DNA of 36,829 bases, taken from assembly GCA_031269465.1 (NCBI GenBank), contig JAISZB010000208.1, forward strand, positions 1 to 36,829, given 5' to 3'. Shown here in pieces: positions 8,638 to 16,919 of the stretch. The translations under genes were made by a program, and so were the position numbers. Positions within the stretch are counted from its first letter, which is position 1, and every line of letters begins with the position of its first letter. This DNA is from Clostridiales bacterium. GTDB lineage: Bacteria; Bacillota; Clostridia; Lachnospirales; WQUN01. Below the pieces are notes generated by a model that was not told the origin of the DNA, searched no databases, and worked only from the letters and a program-made list of their open reading frames with translations.

Positions 8638-9957
8638 ATGATGCGGTCAATGTTTACCGGCGTGTCCGGATTGCGCGTGCATCAAACCAAGATGGATGTC
8701 ATTGCGAATAATATTTCCAATGTCAATACAGTCGGATACAAATCAAGCAGAGTAACATTCAACGAGGTTTTCACCCAGACAATTTCTTCAGCCAGCGCAC
8801 CCAATCCCGCGATAGACAGAGGCGGCGTCAATCCAATGCAGATAGGCCTGGGCGTAGGCATCGCGTCAATCGACAAGGCGATGGCTACAGGCGCCGCTCA
8901 GAGAACTGACAACCCGCTGGATCTGATGATACAAGGGGATGGGTTCTTCATTCTGGAGGACGGTTCAGGCACTTATTTTACAAGGGCGGGAAACTTCATT
9001 CAAGACAGCGAGGGCTTCATCACCTTAAATGGAATGAAGCTGATGGGCTGGGACAGCCATTGGAGCAATGACTCGCTTGAGTATGCCATAGATCGCTCGG
9101 AATCGACTCCGCTTCAGATATCAGGACAGAAGGAGTATATGGCTCCTTCTATTACTACAAGAGTCGACATAAGCGGAAACATCAATCCGAATACAGATCC
9201 AGTGGTCAAAAGAACCATGTCATTCTATGATTCTGTCGGAAACAAATATATTTTGGATGTAAACCTAGAGTACATTCCCCCAGACGCCGCGGACGCGACA
9301 GCTACGAATTGGATGGTGTCATTCGCAAACGAGCCGAGGATATACGTAAATGGCGATCGCAGCGACTACATTGAAATTGAGCCGATAGATTCATTTGAGA
9401 TATCCTTTGACAGGAATGGAGCCATCATCCCGCTGGCAAGCGGCGATCCTCCCTCATACAACATAGAAGTCAAGCCTTCTGGACCATTAAAGCCGGCATC
9501 CACAATAGGAAGCGAGCCGGATGGAGCTATAGCGCTTGATTTTTCAGGGTTGAATCAGTTCGTAAACGAAAGCACAAACGCGATAGCAATAAATAAAGAC
9601 GGAAACGCTCCAGGGCGCCTGTCTGGGCTTAGCGTAGGCGGAGACGGAAAGCTGACTGGAAGATACTCCAACGGCTTGACAAGAACTTTAGGCCAGATAC
9701 CCATAGCTCAGTTCAAGAATGCGGCAGGTCTTGACAAAGTAGGCAAAAGCCTTTTCGCCACAACCCCGAACTCCGGTGAATTTGACGGAATCGGAGTAGA
9801 TGGCGAGCTTCAGGGAGGGGTTCTCGAAATGTCAAATGTAGATCTTTCGCAAGAATTTACCGAAATGATAACTACTCAAAGAGGATTTCAGGCGAACTCA
9901 AGGGTAATAACAACTTCCGATGACATGTTGCAGGAACTTGTCAATTTGAAACGGTAG
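8638..9957 (+). CDS. flgE: FlgE, flagellar hook protein
   Basis: FlgE polymerises into the hook, the universal joint outside the cell. The 439-residue product starts with the rod/hook family signature (RSMFTGVSGLRVHQTKMDVI, then NNISNVNTVGYK) and ends with the matching C-terminal helix (EMITTQRGFQANSRVITTSD). The variable middle is typical of hook subunits. Two adjacent ATGs at 8638 and 8641 follow AAAGGGGG. flbD, motA and motB follow, as in clostridial operons. Confidence 0.96.
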   Translation: MMRSMFTGVSGLRVHQTKMDVIANNISNVNTVGYKSSRVTFNEVFTQTISSASAPNPAIDRGGVNPMQIGLGVGIASIDKAMATGAAQRTDNPLDLMIQGDGFFILEDGSGTYFTRAGNFIQDSEGFITLNGMKLMGWDSHWSNDSLEYAIDRSESTPLQISGQKEYMAPSITTRVDISGNINPNTDPVVKRTMSFYDSVGNKYILDVNLEYIPPDAADATATNWMVSFANEPRIYVNGDRSDYIEIEPIDSFEISFDRNGAIIPLASGDPPSYNIEVKPSGPLKPASTIGSEPDGAIALDFSGLNQFVNESTNAIAINKDGNAPGRLSGLSVGGDGKLTGRYSNGLTRTLGQIPIAQFKNAAGLDKVGKSLFATTPNSGEFDGIGVDGELQGGVLEMSNVDLSQEFTEMITTQRGFQANSRVITTSDDMLQELVNLKR

Positions 9958-9966
9958 GAAGAGTCT

Positions 9967-10155
9967 ATGATCACAATTACTAAACTTAACGGGCAGCGAG
10001 TGACTGTCAACTGCGACCTAATAGAGACCATGGAGTCTACTCCCGATACAATGATTACAATGACAACAGGAAATAAGCTTATAGCCAGAGAATCGATAGA
10101 GACTTTGGTAGGCGAGGTGATTTCCTACAAGAAAGAGCTGAACCAGTTCACCTGA
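9967..10155 (+). CDS. flbD: FlbD/SwrD family small flagellar protein
   Basis: This is a 62-residue protein of the FlbD family, called SwrD in Bacillus subtilis, where it is needed for full flagellar torque and swarming. It starts MITITKLNGQRVTVN and contains the family's conserved ANCDLIE-like and TTGNKL.ARESIE segments. It is cytoplasmic and has no membrane helix. GGAAGAG precedes the ATG. Its position between flgE and motA/fliL matches Firmicute operons. Confidence 0.93.
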   Translation: MITITKLNGQRVTVNCDLIETMESTPDTMITMTTGNKLIARESIETLVGEVISYKKELNQFT

Positions 10156-10201
10156 CGAAAGAGGCTTAAAAAACAGAAGCGAGCGTACAGGCGGTGCCGT
10201 C

Positions 10202-10963
10202 ATGGGAACGATTCTTGGATTTTTTGCAGGCGCCGCAACCATCGCCCTTTCAGCAATCCTTGCCGCAGGTTCCGGCAAAGCGGCGGTTTTGGCGCTATGG
10301 AACCCTTCTTCAGCATTCATCGCCCTTGGAGGCTGCGCGGCTTCGACAATTGCCGCATTCGGACTGAAAGGCGTTTTTAGCGGCCTGAGCGCTGCCGGTA
10401 GAGCTTTGGTCAAGAGGCCTGACCCGCTTCACGGCATTGATGCCATATCAATGCTTGCAGATTTGGGATGGAATCTTGGGCCTGCGGTTGCCGAGGACAT
10501 GCTAAATGAGGCTTCAGATCCTTTTTTGCGAGCGGGCCTTGAGCAGGCGGCATTTGGAGGCGATGAAAAGGAGCTTGAATCATTTCTGGCGACTCAAATG
10601 AAAGCCGTGGAGCAATTGCGGGGGAATCAGAGAGCCGTCTGGGAGTTTGCCGCTAACGCTGCAGACTCTTGGGGCGCAATAGGCGCCTTCTTGGGATTTG
10701 CAGCTGCGCTTTTTTTCATGGATGATCCTGTTCTCTTAAAAGCGTGCTTGTTTTCAGCGCTTGCATCTGCTCTATACGGCCTTGCTGCGTCAAATCTGCT
10801 GATGAAGCCGATGGCTAGAAAACTAGATATAATTGACTCATTTGAGGCGTTTCGAAAAGAATGCGTCTGTGAGGCGCTTATCTCAGTCCTTGCGGGTGAG
10901 AGTCCTGAATTCGCCATTAAAAGGCTTCGCAACCTTATTACTCATTCCACAGATTTTTTTTGA
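10202..10963 (+). CDS. motA: divergent MotA-like stator protein
   Basis: MotA forms the outer pentamer of the stator ion channel. The 253-residue product keeps the four-helix layout (membrane helices about 3-21, 34-54, 155-172 and 177-202), the NPSS..IALGG segment before TM2, and LYG.AASNLL.KP.A.KL after TM4, including Pro203. It differs at TM3: the family's APA.GMIGT is ADSWGAIGA (residues 154-162), so the conserved Pro is Asp and the Thr is Ala. GGT in TM2 is GGC. The cytoplasmic loop has only a faint match to the R-E-GLLALE torque motif. Position between flbD and motB supports the call. Function as an ion-driven stator is doubtful. Confidence 0.82.
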   Translation: MGTILGFFAGAATIALSAILAAGSGKAAVLALWNPSSAFIALGGCAASTIAAFGLKGVFSGLSAAGRALVKRPDPLHGIDAISMLADLGWNLGPAVAEDMLNEASDPFLRAGLEQAAFGGDEKELESFLATQMKAVEQLRGNQRAVWEFAANAADSWGAIGAFLGFAAALFFMDDPVLLKACLFSALASALYGLAASNLLMKPMARKLDIIDSFEAFRKECVCEALISVLAGESPEFAIKRLRNLITHSTDFF

Positions 10964-11095
10964 GACAAAAAGTTCTAAAAAAATGATTTGGATTTTAAAA
11001 AAAGCGAAAATAATGTTAAAATAGAAGAAAGCGTTTACGCGTTTGCGGTCCGATTTTTGGCGCTTGATGCCAGGGCCTTGAATTAAAGGGAAGTG

Positions 11096-11665
11096 ATGGG
11101 TATAAATGCTCGAAAAGGCTCGCTTCATGAAGGGCTTTTCTCTGCAAGCTCCGTTTTCATGGCGCTTGCAGCTCTGGCTTTCATATTCCTTGCATCTCCC
11201 ATGAAACCGAGCGCAGCGGGGCAAGCCCATGCCGATATGGCGCAGGAGACCGAATTCGATGAAGAGATCGTCAAGAAATTGGCGGATGAATATCTTGAAA
11301 AAAACATAGTGATTGAAAAAAGCGCGCAAGGCGGACTCTCGGTTTCCTTCCCGGAAGCCCTGCTTTTTAAGAGGGGCAGAGCTCACTTGTCGATTTGCGG
11401 GGAAGCGGCGGTTTCTGAGATGGCGCTCAGGATAAGAGCGCTTGATCCAAGCTCCGTTGCGGTTATCGGACGACCCGCAGGCTTGCCTCCGGAGAATCCG
11501 AATCTTCCTGATGGCTGGAGCCTTTCCTCGCTCAGAGCGGTGGCGGTGGCGGAGAAAATGATAGAAGCGGGGATAGATGCAAGCCTTGTGGAAGCTGCTG
11601 GAAGAAAAGGCGATTTCTCAAGTGCTGGTGAAACCTTTGCGATTGAGGTCGTTGCGAAGCCCTAG
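11096..11665 (+). CDS. motB: degenerate MotB-like stator protein lacking the ion-binding Asp
   Basis: MotB normally supplies the proton- or sodium-binding Asp and anchors the stator to peptidoglycan. This 189-residue protein has one N-terminal membrane helix (about residues 14-35) and an OmpA-like C-terminal domain with the recognisable segment DGWSLSSLRAVAVAEKMIEAG (residues 139-159, given here as its first 20 or so positions). In an ungapped alignment to the usual TTYSDMMTLLL motif the Asp position is Val20, and the helix has no acidic residue. The GHTDN.P motif is GRPAGLP (125-131), so His and Asp are also gone. ATG 11096 is preferred over GTG 11093. A 132-bp A/T-rich gap separates it from motA. 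Confidence 0.75.
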   Translation: MGINARKGSLHEGLFSASSVFMALAALAFIFLASPMKPSAAGQAHADMAQETEFDEEIVKKLADEYLEKNIVIEKSAQGGLSVSFPEALLFKRGRAHLSICGEAAVSEMALRIRALDPSSVAVIGRPAGLPPENPNLPDGWSLSSLRAVAVAEKMIEAGIDASLVEAAGRKGDFSSAGETFAIEVVAKP

Positions 11666-11715
11666 ATTTTTTCAAGTTGCCGCTGAAGGCGCGGCATCCG
11701 GAAAGGAGTGAACGG

Positions 11716-12201
11716 ATGGAAAAAAATAGGCTGATGATGAGCATTATAATTGTGCTGCTGGTGATTCTTATAGGAGCTGTCGGAGGCGTATCCGTTTTCG
11801 TAGTCAAGGCCTTGAAGCCAAGCGAAGAAGCTGCGGTAAAGTCGGCGGAGAATGTGAAGCTCTCGATAGACGATATAGAGAAAGTGACCCTTTCCTCCCC
11901 CATAAGCACCAATCTTTTGACCGGGGGAGACGGCTTGGATCATTACGTGAAAATCAATCTTTCAATAGGCGTAAATAAAATGGACAAAAAAGAAAGCGCT
12001 AAGATTATTGAGTCTTTAAACGCCAATGAGATGGTTACGCGGGATATCATCCTGAACACTTTGAGGAACATGACCCTTGAGGAGCTCTCCCTGCCTGAGG
12101 GCCAGGAAATGCTTAAAAGCGCTTTGCGGGACAGGATGCAGCAGGAATACGAAAGCAATCTGATTGTTCAGGTTTACATCAGCGATCTAGCCTTTTCATA
12201 G
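11716..12201 (+). CDS. fliL: FliL, flagellar basal body-associated protein
   Basis: FliL is a single-pass membrane protein that rings the stator and supports torque. The 161-residue product has a short basic N-terminus, one membrane helix (about residues 5-27) and a periplasmic-side FliL domain, with 'HYVKINLSIGVNKMDKK' and the C-terminal 'IVQVYISDLAF' strand. ATG 11716 is set by AAAGGAGTG at 11702-11710. An upstream in-frame TTG at 11677 has no such site. Confidence 0.93.
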   Translation: MEKNRLMMSIIIVLLVILIGAVGGVSVFVVKALKPSEEAAVKSAENVKLSIDDIEKVTLSSPISTNLLTGGDGLDHYVKINLSIGVNKMDKKESAKIIESLNANEMVTRDIILNTLRNMTLEELSLPEGQEMLKSALRDRMQQEYESNLIVQVYISDLAFS

Positions 12202-12218
12202 GAGTTCGCTGAAAATAA

Positions 12219-12244
12219 GCCGCCATTCGCATGCGGATGGCGGC
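12219..12244 (+). other. GC-rich hairpin between fliL and fliM
   Basis: GCCGCCAT (12219-12226) pairs perfectly with ATGGCGGC (12237-12244). The loop can itself pair (TCGC/GCGG). It is followed by GGGAAAAAAA, not by a T run, so it is not a standard intrinsic terminator on the + strand. An mRNA processing or stability element is possible. Confidence 0.55.
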
Positions 12245-12278
12245 GGGAAAAAAATAAGACGCAAGGCAGGTGAGCTTG

Positions 12279-13262
12279 ATGGGGGACGTACTCAGCCAGT
12301 CAGAAATAGACAACCTGTTAAAGGCTATATCTGAAGGCGGCGGCGAATCGATAAGGGCGGATGCGCCGGCTTCAAAGAAGGAAGCCAAGAAATACGACTT
12401 CAAGATGCCGTCGAAGTTTAGCAAAGAGCAGCTAAGGACTCTTGAGATAATCTTCGACAACTATGCTCGGCTGGTTTCCTCATTTTTGTCGGCCTATCTG
12501 AGGACGACGATAGTCATTAGCGTCGCTGATGCTTCGCAGACCAATTACGGGGAATTCAGCAATTCTCTGATTAATCCTGAAATATTGGCAATTTTGAGCC
12601 CGTCGCCGCTAAAAGGCTCTATAATCCTTGAAATATCGCCTGGAATCGGATATGCTATGATAGATAGAATTCTCGGAGGCCCTGGATTTGGCTTAAAGAA
12701 AATGAGAGATTTCTCCGAAATAGAAAAAGTGCTGCTGGAAAGAGTAATATCACAGATGATTTTGTATCTTGAAGAGCCCTGGGAAAATGTCGTAGTTTTT
12801 CGACCGAGGCTGGAGAAGATAGAAACTAACCCTCAATTCGCTCAGATTGTATCGCCTGCTGAGATAGTGGCCCTTATAACTTTGAATATAAAAATCGGAG
12901 CAACCGAAGGATTCATGAACTTCTGCCTCCCCAATCCGACTTTGGAGCCTGTAGTTGAAAAGCTAAACACTAAATACTGGTTCAACACCCCTGCAGAAGA
13001 AAATCTTGAGCTGTATCAAGAAAAGATAGAGGTTCAGCTTGAAAAGGCTATGATTCCTGTTTCGGCGGTGATAGGATACACCAACATAACAGTCAATGAT
13101 TTTATCAACCTTCAAGTAGGGGACATAATACCGCTTGATTCATACATCGGCTCAGATATATCTATAAAAGTCGGAAATCTTTTGAAATTCCACGGGAAGC
13201 CAGGGCTTAATCGCGGCAAGTATGCAGTTCAGATTACTCAAGTTGTTGGAGAGGAGCAATAG
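12279..13262 (+). CDS. fliM: FliM, flagellar motor switch protein
   Basis: FliM is the C-ring protein that binds CheY-P and transmits the switch. The 327-residue product begins MGDVLSQSEIDNLLKA, the conserved CheY-binding motif, followed by the FliM middle domain (CheC-like fold, about 45-230) and a C-terminal SpoA/FliN domain (about 250-325). ATG 12279 follows AGGTG at 12268-12272. The GTG at 12270 overlaps that site and would give three extra residues. It ends two bases before fliY, as in other Firmicutes. Confidence 0.96.
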   Translation: MGDVLSQSEIDNLLKAISEGGGESIRADAPASKKEAKKYDFKMPSKFSKEQLRTLEIIFDNYARLVSSFLSAYLRTTIVISVADASQTNYGEFSNSLINPEILAILSPSPLKGSIILEISPGIGYAMIDRILGGPGFGLKKMRDFSEIEKVLLERVISQMILYLEEPWENVVVFRPRLEKIETNPQFAQIVSPAEIVALITLNIKIGATEGFMNFCLPNPTLEPVVEKLNTKYWFNTPAEENLELYQEKIEVQLEKAMIPVSAVIGYTNITVNDFINLQVGDIIPLDSYIGSDISIKVGNLLKFHGKPGLNRGKYAVQITQVVGEEQ

Positions 13263-13264
13263 CA

Positions 13265-14470
13265 ATGGGCGACATGCTGTCTCAGGATGAAATAAACGCT
13301 CTGCTGGGGCCTTCAGGACATGATCCCGAGCCGGAGCCGCTTGGCGGGGACAATAATTTAGACGAGATTCTCTCGACAGAGCAGAAGGACATACTGGGTG
13401 AAGTGGGCAACATAAGCATGGGCACAGCCGCAACTACGCTCTTCGCCCTATTAAATCAAAAAGTATGGATAACGACTCCGGTAGTGAGCCTGATGACATG
13501 GAGCGATTTGTCCGCAAGCTATGACAGGCCCTGCGTCGGAGTGAGAGTCGACTACAAAGACGGGTTGAGAGGCGCAAACGTCTTGATCCTCAAGGAAAAG
13601 GACGTGCGCATAATCGCGAATCTGATGATGGGCGGAGACGGGCAGGTCGATGATGACGGGGAGCTCACTGAGCTTGACCTGAGCGCAATCGGCGAAGCTA
13701 TGAATCAGATGGTGGGTTCTTCTTCCACTTCCCTTTCATCTATGATCAAGCGAAGGATTGATATAGACACCCCTCACGCTTTTGTTCTGGATTTTACCAA
13801 CGAAACGTTTTTCGACTCTATAGGCTTTGCCGCTGATGACATCATAGTATGCGTCTCTTTCAAGATGGAGATAGGCACTTTCCTTAAAAGCGGGATAATG
13901 CAGATATTGCCTCTGGAGTTTGCCATGGATATGGTGGATATGATGAAGAATGACTTTGGAAGCTTGCCGGAAAGCCCGCCAACCGAACCCGCCACGCCGC
14001 CTGCCGCAAGGCAAGCTCCTCAGGCTCCTGCGGCGAGGCGCATGCCGGAGCCTATCGCCATGCAGCCTTCCGCTGAGACGCAGCCTTCCGCCATGCAGCA
14101 AGCCGCCATGCAGCAGGCAGCGCCGCAGCCGCCATATTATCCCCCGCCGCAGCCTCAGGCGAATGTTAACGTACAGCCGGTCAAGTTCCAGGACTTCGAC
14201 CTGAGCCAAGCAGTTCAGCAGAAAGAAAATATAGAGATAATAATGGATGTGCCGCTCGAGATTTCGGTGGAGCTGGGCCGCACGCATAAGAAGATAAAGG
14301 AGATACTTGAATTCTCGCCCGGAGTCATAGTGGAGCTGGACAAGCTGGCTGGAGAGCCGATAGACATACTTGTAAACGGAAAGTTTGTGGCGAAGGGCGA
14401 GGTTGTAGTCATAGACGAAAATTTCGGGATCAGGATCACGGATATTGTCAGCGTTGACAAGAGAATTTGA
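13265..14470 (+). CDS. fliY: FliY, motor switch phosphatase (FliN-type C-terminus)
   Basis: FliY is the Firmicute switch protein that dephosphorylates CheY-P at the C ring. The 401-residue product starts with the CheY-binding motif (MLSQDEINALL), then a CheC-type phosphatase domain with the E..N pair in LGEVGNISMG (about residues 44-53) and a second half-site in LSAIGEAMNQM. A Pro/Ala/Gln-rich linker (about 240-305) and a C-terminal SpoA/FliN domain (about 320-400) follow. ATG 13265 follows GGAGAGG. The linker has low sequence complexity and explains the long spurious open frames on both strands at 13736-14287. Confidence 0.96.
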   Translation: MGDMLSQDEINALLGPSGHDPEPEPLGGDNNLDEILSTEQKDILGEVGNISMGTAATTLFALLNQKVWITTPVVSLMTWSDLSASYDRPCVGVRVDYKDGLRGANVLILKEKDVRIIANLMMGGDGQVDDDGELTELDLSAIGEAMNQMVGSSSTSLSSMIKRRIDIDTPHAFVLDFTNETFFDSIGFAADDIIVCVSFKMEIGTFLKSGIMQILPLEFAMDMVDMMKNDFGSLPESPPTEPATPPAARQAPQAPAARRMPEPIAMQPSAETQPSAMQQAAMQQAAPQPPYYPPPQPQANVNVQPVKFQDFDLSQAVQQKENIEIIMDVPLEISVELGRTHKKIKEILEFSPGVIVELDKLAGEPIDILVNGKFVAKGEVVVIDENFGIRITDIVSVDKRI

Positions 14471-14579
14471 AAGTGGATTTTATTGCCTAATTCGGCAAAA
14501 TAATGCCATTTTAATGAATTTTATCCTTTGCCTTGGAAATACTAATTTTGTGAGTTGATAATTAAGGGGTGGCCTTTCA

Positions 14580-14945
14580 ATGTCAGACAAATCGATTCTA
14601 TTGGTAGACGATGCTGCTTTCATGCGAATGATGCTTAAGGATATATTGACCAAAAACGGCTACAATGTCGTAGGTGAGGCTGAGAACGGAGCCAGGGCCA
14701 TAGAGAAGTATAAAGAGCTCAAGCCCAATCTGGTTATCATGGATATAACAATGCCGGAGATGGACGGCATCAACGCCGCCAAGGGCATAAAGGCGGTCGA
14801 CAATTCGGCGCTAATAATCATGTGCTCGGCAATGGGGCAGCAGGCTATGGTCATAGAATCCATCCAAGCCGGCGCGAGGGATTTCATAGTAAAGCCATTC
14901 CAAGCGGACAGGGTATTGGAGGCGGTTCAAAAAGTCATAGGATAG
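14580..14945 (+). CDS. cheY: CheY, chemotaxis response regulator
   Basis: CheY is the diffusible response regulator that binds FliM when phosphorylated. The 121-residue single receiver domain has the acidic pair D10-D11, the phospho-acceptor D55 in VIMDITMPEMDG, S83 and K105 (IVKPF), all as expected. A 109-bp AT-rich gap precedes it, and AAGGGGTGG gives the ribosome site. A perfect hairpin follows at 14947-14970. Its kinase gene cheA is not in the window. Confidence 0.97.
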   Translation: MSDKSILLVDDAAFMRMMLKDILTKNGYNVVGEAENGARAIEKYKELKPNLVIMDITMPEMDGINAAKGIKAVDNSALIIMCSAMGQQAMVIESIQAGARDFIVKPFQADRVLEAVQKVIG

Positions 14946-14946
14946 G

Positions 14947-14975
14947 CGCCTTCCCCAGACGGGGAAGGCGGATTT
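14947..14975 (+). terminator. hairpin after cheY, possible weak terminator
   Basis: A perfect 10-bp stem CGCCTTCCCC/GGGGAAGGCG (14947-14956 with 14961-14970) with loop AGAC is followed by GATTTTG. The T run is short, so it may attenuate rather than end transcription. It lies between the cheY stop and fliO. Confidence 0.5.
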
Positions 14976-14994
14976 TGCCTTTGAAAAGCGTGGG

Positions 14995-15423
14995 ATGAAC
15001 TTGAAAGCTTTGCTTTTGGCGTCGGGGGACTGGTCTAAAATGATAGGCCAGTTTTTTTACATCATTCTATCATTCGCCGCAGTCGCGGCTATGGCGCGCC
15101 TTTGCGCCAAATGGCTGGCTGGCGCGAAGAGGGGCTCCCTTAATGGCAGTCGCCTGAAAACTATAGAAGCGATGGGCGTAGGCCTGCAGGCAAGCATCCA
15201 GCTTGTGCAGGTTGGAGAGCGCTATCTTCTTTTGGGAGTGACAAAGGAGAGCGTGAGCCTGCTTTTAGAATTGAGCGCTTTGGACTTGCCGCAAGCCAAA
15301 GGCGCCAAAGAGGCTTCTGTCTTTGAAGGGCAATTAAGCAGGCTTTTAAAGAATGCCGGCAAGCTTAAGCCTCTGGGCCGGACGCCTGATTTGGGAAAAT
15401 CAAAAGGCGACGCCGCCCTTTAA
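14995..15423 (+). CDS. fliO: FliO, flagellar export-gate assembly protein
   Basis: FliO (FliZ in older Firmicute naming) helps assemble the FliP ring of the export gate. The 142-residue product has one membrane helix (about residues 16-35) and a cytoplasmic FliO domain with 'LKTIEAMGVGLQASIQLVQV' and 'GERYLLLGVTKESVSLL', which match the family. ATG 14995 has only a weak upstream site (GTGGG). Between it and fliP lies a 549-bp stretch filled with foldback repeats. Confidence 0.9.
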   Translation: MNLKALLLASGDWSKMIGQFFYIILSFAAVAAMARLCAKWLAGAKRGSLNGSRLKTIEAMGVGLQASIQLVQVGERYLLLGVTKESVSLLLELSALDLPQAKGAKEASVFEGQLSRLLKNAGKLKPLGRTPDLGKSKGDAAL

Positions 15424-15475
15424 TATACTGATTTGCACTCAATATTCCGATTTCGAGGTTGGATTATATGCTGCT
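15424..15475 (+). repeat. foldback repeat, copy 3 (left half only, after fliO)
   Basis: It begins TATACTGATTTGCA directly after the fliO stop and continues TTTCGAGGTTGGATTATATG, the GAGGTTGG stem type also seen in the copy at 30311. No matching right arm is found nearby, so it is a truncated copy. Confidence 0.65.
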
Positions 15476-15588
15476 TTTCATATAAGCCCCTATGACGCTG
15501 CGCTTCACCGCCAAGGGTGAAAATATTAAGTCATTTGTGTATTTGAGGCATGGACGAATGTCCGTAAAATGTATTTTCGCACTAAACC

Positions 15589-15695
15589 TCCTTTTTTGGA
15601 GCTTGATTATACAGCGAGTGTTAGATGACGATATCGCGCACCATTCAATGGACAGTCAAGCTCCAAAAAAGGAACATTTGATGAAAAGCGGTATA
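15589..15695 (+). repeat. foldback repeat, copy 4 (fliO-fliP gap)
   Basis: CCTTTTTTGGAGCTTGAT on the left pairs with the inverted GTCAAGCTCCAAAAAAGG at 15655-15672. The right outer arm GAACATTTGATGAAAAGCGGTATA is nearly identical to that of copy 7. The left outer arm is missing or diverged. Confidence 0.8.
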
Positions 15696-15696
15696 C

Positions 15697-15752
15697 AATG
15701 AGTGCGAAATGCCGACATCTGCATTTGGCACTCGCTGTACAGTCTGGCTAAA
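15697..15752 (-). repeat. partial foldback repeat in inverted orientation
   Basis: Read on the - strand, this segment gives ACTGTACAGCGAGTGC followed by AAATGCAGATGTC, which matches the internal segment of copies 1 and 7. It also contains GAGTGC/GCACTC as a local inverted repeat. It abuts copy 4. Confidence 0.55.
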
Positions 15753-15781
15753 AAGCGATTTTCTTATGCGAATCATTATGA

Positions 15782-15895
15782 TATACTGCTTTGCAGCCAA
15801 ATGTACCGATCTTGGAGCTTGAATATCCATTGAGCGGTGTGAAATGCCGATATAGGCATCTCACACTTGATGTTAACCAAGCTCCAAAATCGGAA
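15782..15895 (+). repeat. foldback repeat, copy 5 (just upstream of fliP)
   Basis: Left arm TATACTGCTTTGCAGCCAAA, inner arm CTTGGAGCTTG, paired with CCAAGCTCCAAAATCGG on the right. The right outer arm is lost. Its left arm (GCAGCCAAATGTAC) is shared with copy 6 at the fliR-flhB junction. It ends about 78 bp before fliP. Confidence 0.7.
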
Positions 15896-15972
15896 ATTAC
15901 TAAAGACCTGAAGGCGGATCCTTGCCTGATTAAGGCCGCGATCGCCATGGTTTATGGAAAGAAGCATTTGCG

Positions 15973-16620
15973 ATGATCCCAACTGATGCCGCTTCGAGCG
16001 CCGCCACGCTGCAGATTCTGTTCATTATGAGCGTTATCTCGCTTGCGCCGTCTCTGATCATAATGCTGACCAGCTTTGCCCGCATAATAATATCCCTGCA
16101 TTTCTTAAGATCAGCTCTCGGAACCCAGCAGATGCCTCCAAACCAGGTGCTTATCGGCTTGTCTCTATTTCTCACCCTTTTCATCATGGGACCCATATTT
16201 TCTAGTATCAATGAAACTGCGTTGAAGCCTTACTCGCGGGGAAGCCTTTCCGCCGAAGAAGCCATGGACGCTGGCATGGAACCCTTGCGGGAGTTTATGT
16301 TCAATCAATGCGAGGACAAAGACATAGCCATGTTCATTGAGCTTTCAGGGGAGTCGTACAGCAGCAGGCAGGAGATTCCCAACCGGATACTCATTCCCGC
16401 GTTCATGCTTGGAGAGATGACCAAAGGCTTTAAGATAGGCTTCATCATTTACCTGCCCTTCATCGCCATAGACATGGTTGTGGCGTCGGTTTTAATGGCC
16501 ATGGGAATGATGATGCTGCCGCCCGCCATGATTTCCCTGCCCTTTAAGATACTGCTCTTTATAATGAGCGGGGGCTGGAGCTTTGTGATAGAAAGTGTTT
16601 TGAGGACGTTCAGGTTCTAA
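15973..16620 (+). CDS. fliP: FliP, flagellar export-gate protein
   Basis: FliP forms, with FliQ and FliR, the helical export gate inside the MS ring. The 215-residue product has four membrane segments and the conserved stretches 'SFARIIISLHFLRSALGTQQ', PPNQVLIGLSLFLT and MGMMMLPPAMISLPFK. The length is close to that of Bacillus FliP, which also lacks a long signal peptide. ATG 15973 is the only sensible start: an in-frame stop lies at 15931-15933. Upstream is repeat-filled DNA. Confidence 0.97.
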   Translation: MIPTDAASSAATLQILFIMSVISLAPSLIIMLTSFARIIISLHFLRSALGTQQMPPNQVLIGLSLFLTLFIMGPIFSSINETALKPYSRGSLSAEEAMDAGMEPLREFMFNQCEDKDIAMFIELSGESYSSRQEIPNRILIPAFMLGEMTKGFKIGFIIYLPFIAIDMVVASVLMAMGMMMLPPAMISLPFKILLFIMSGGWSFVIESVLRTFRF

Positions 16621-16634
16621 GCTGGGAGGTTTAT

Positions 16635-16910
16635 ATGACTGAAGAAGCAATACTTGATCTTGTGCGAAACGCCTTGACCGCAGTTATCCTAACCGCGGCG
16701 CCGCCTCTTGCCTGCGGGCTTGCGGTAGGCTTGGCGGTCAGCATATTCCAGACAGTCACGTCCATTCAGGAGCCGACTCTGGCCTTCGTGCCAAAAATTT
16801 TGGCGGTTCTATTGTCCCTGGTATTCTTCGGCCCTTTTATGCTGAATAATCTCACGACATTCTTCCGTCAGCTGATGGAAGAGATTCCGCATCTTCTGGT
16901 TCCAAGGTGA
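16635..16910 (+). CDS. fliQ: FliQ, flagellar export-gate protein
   Basis: A 91-residue protein with two membrane helices (about residues 15-40 and 53-76) and the family's 'SIFQTVTSIQEPTLAFVPKI' segment. FliQ packs around FliP in the export gate. GGGAGG at 16624-16629 precedes ATG 16635. Tightly placed between fliP and fliR. Confidence 0.97.
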   Translation: MTEEAILDLVRNALTAVILTAAPPLACGLAVGLAVSIFQTVTSIQEPTLAFVPKILAVLLSLVFFGPFMLNNLTTFFRQLMEEIPHLLVPR

Positions 16911-16919
16911 TCTTTGAGC

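Noticed and set aside
13736..14287. Long - strand open frame inside fliY
   Set aside because: Shadow of the Pro/Ala/Gln-rich, GC-biased linker of fliY.
15492..15701. Open frame in the fliO-fliP gap
   Set aside because: Consists mostly of foldback repeat copy 4; no ribosome site.
15846..15853. GCCGATAT as a sigma-28 -10 element before fliP
   Set aside because: No TAAA -35 at the right distance, and it is part of foldback copy 5.
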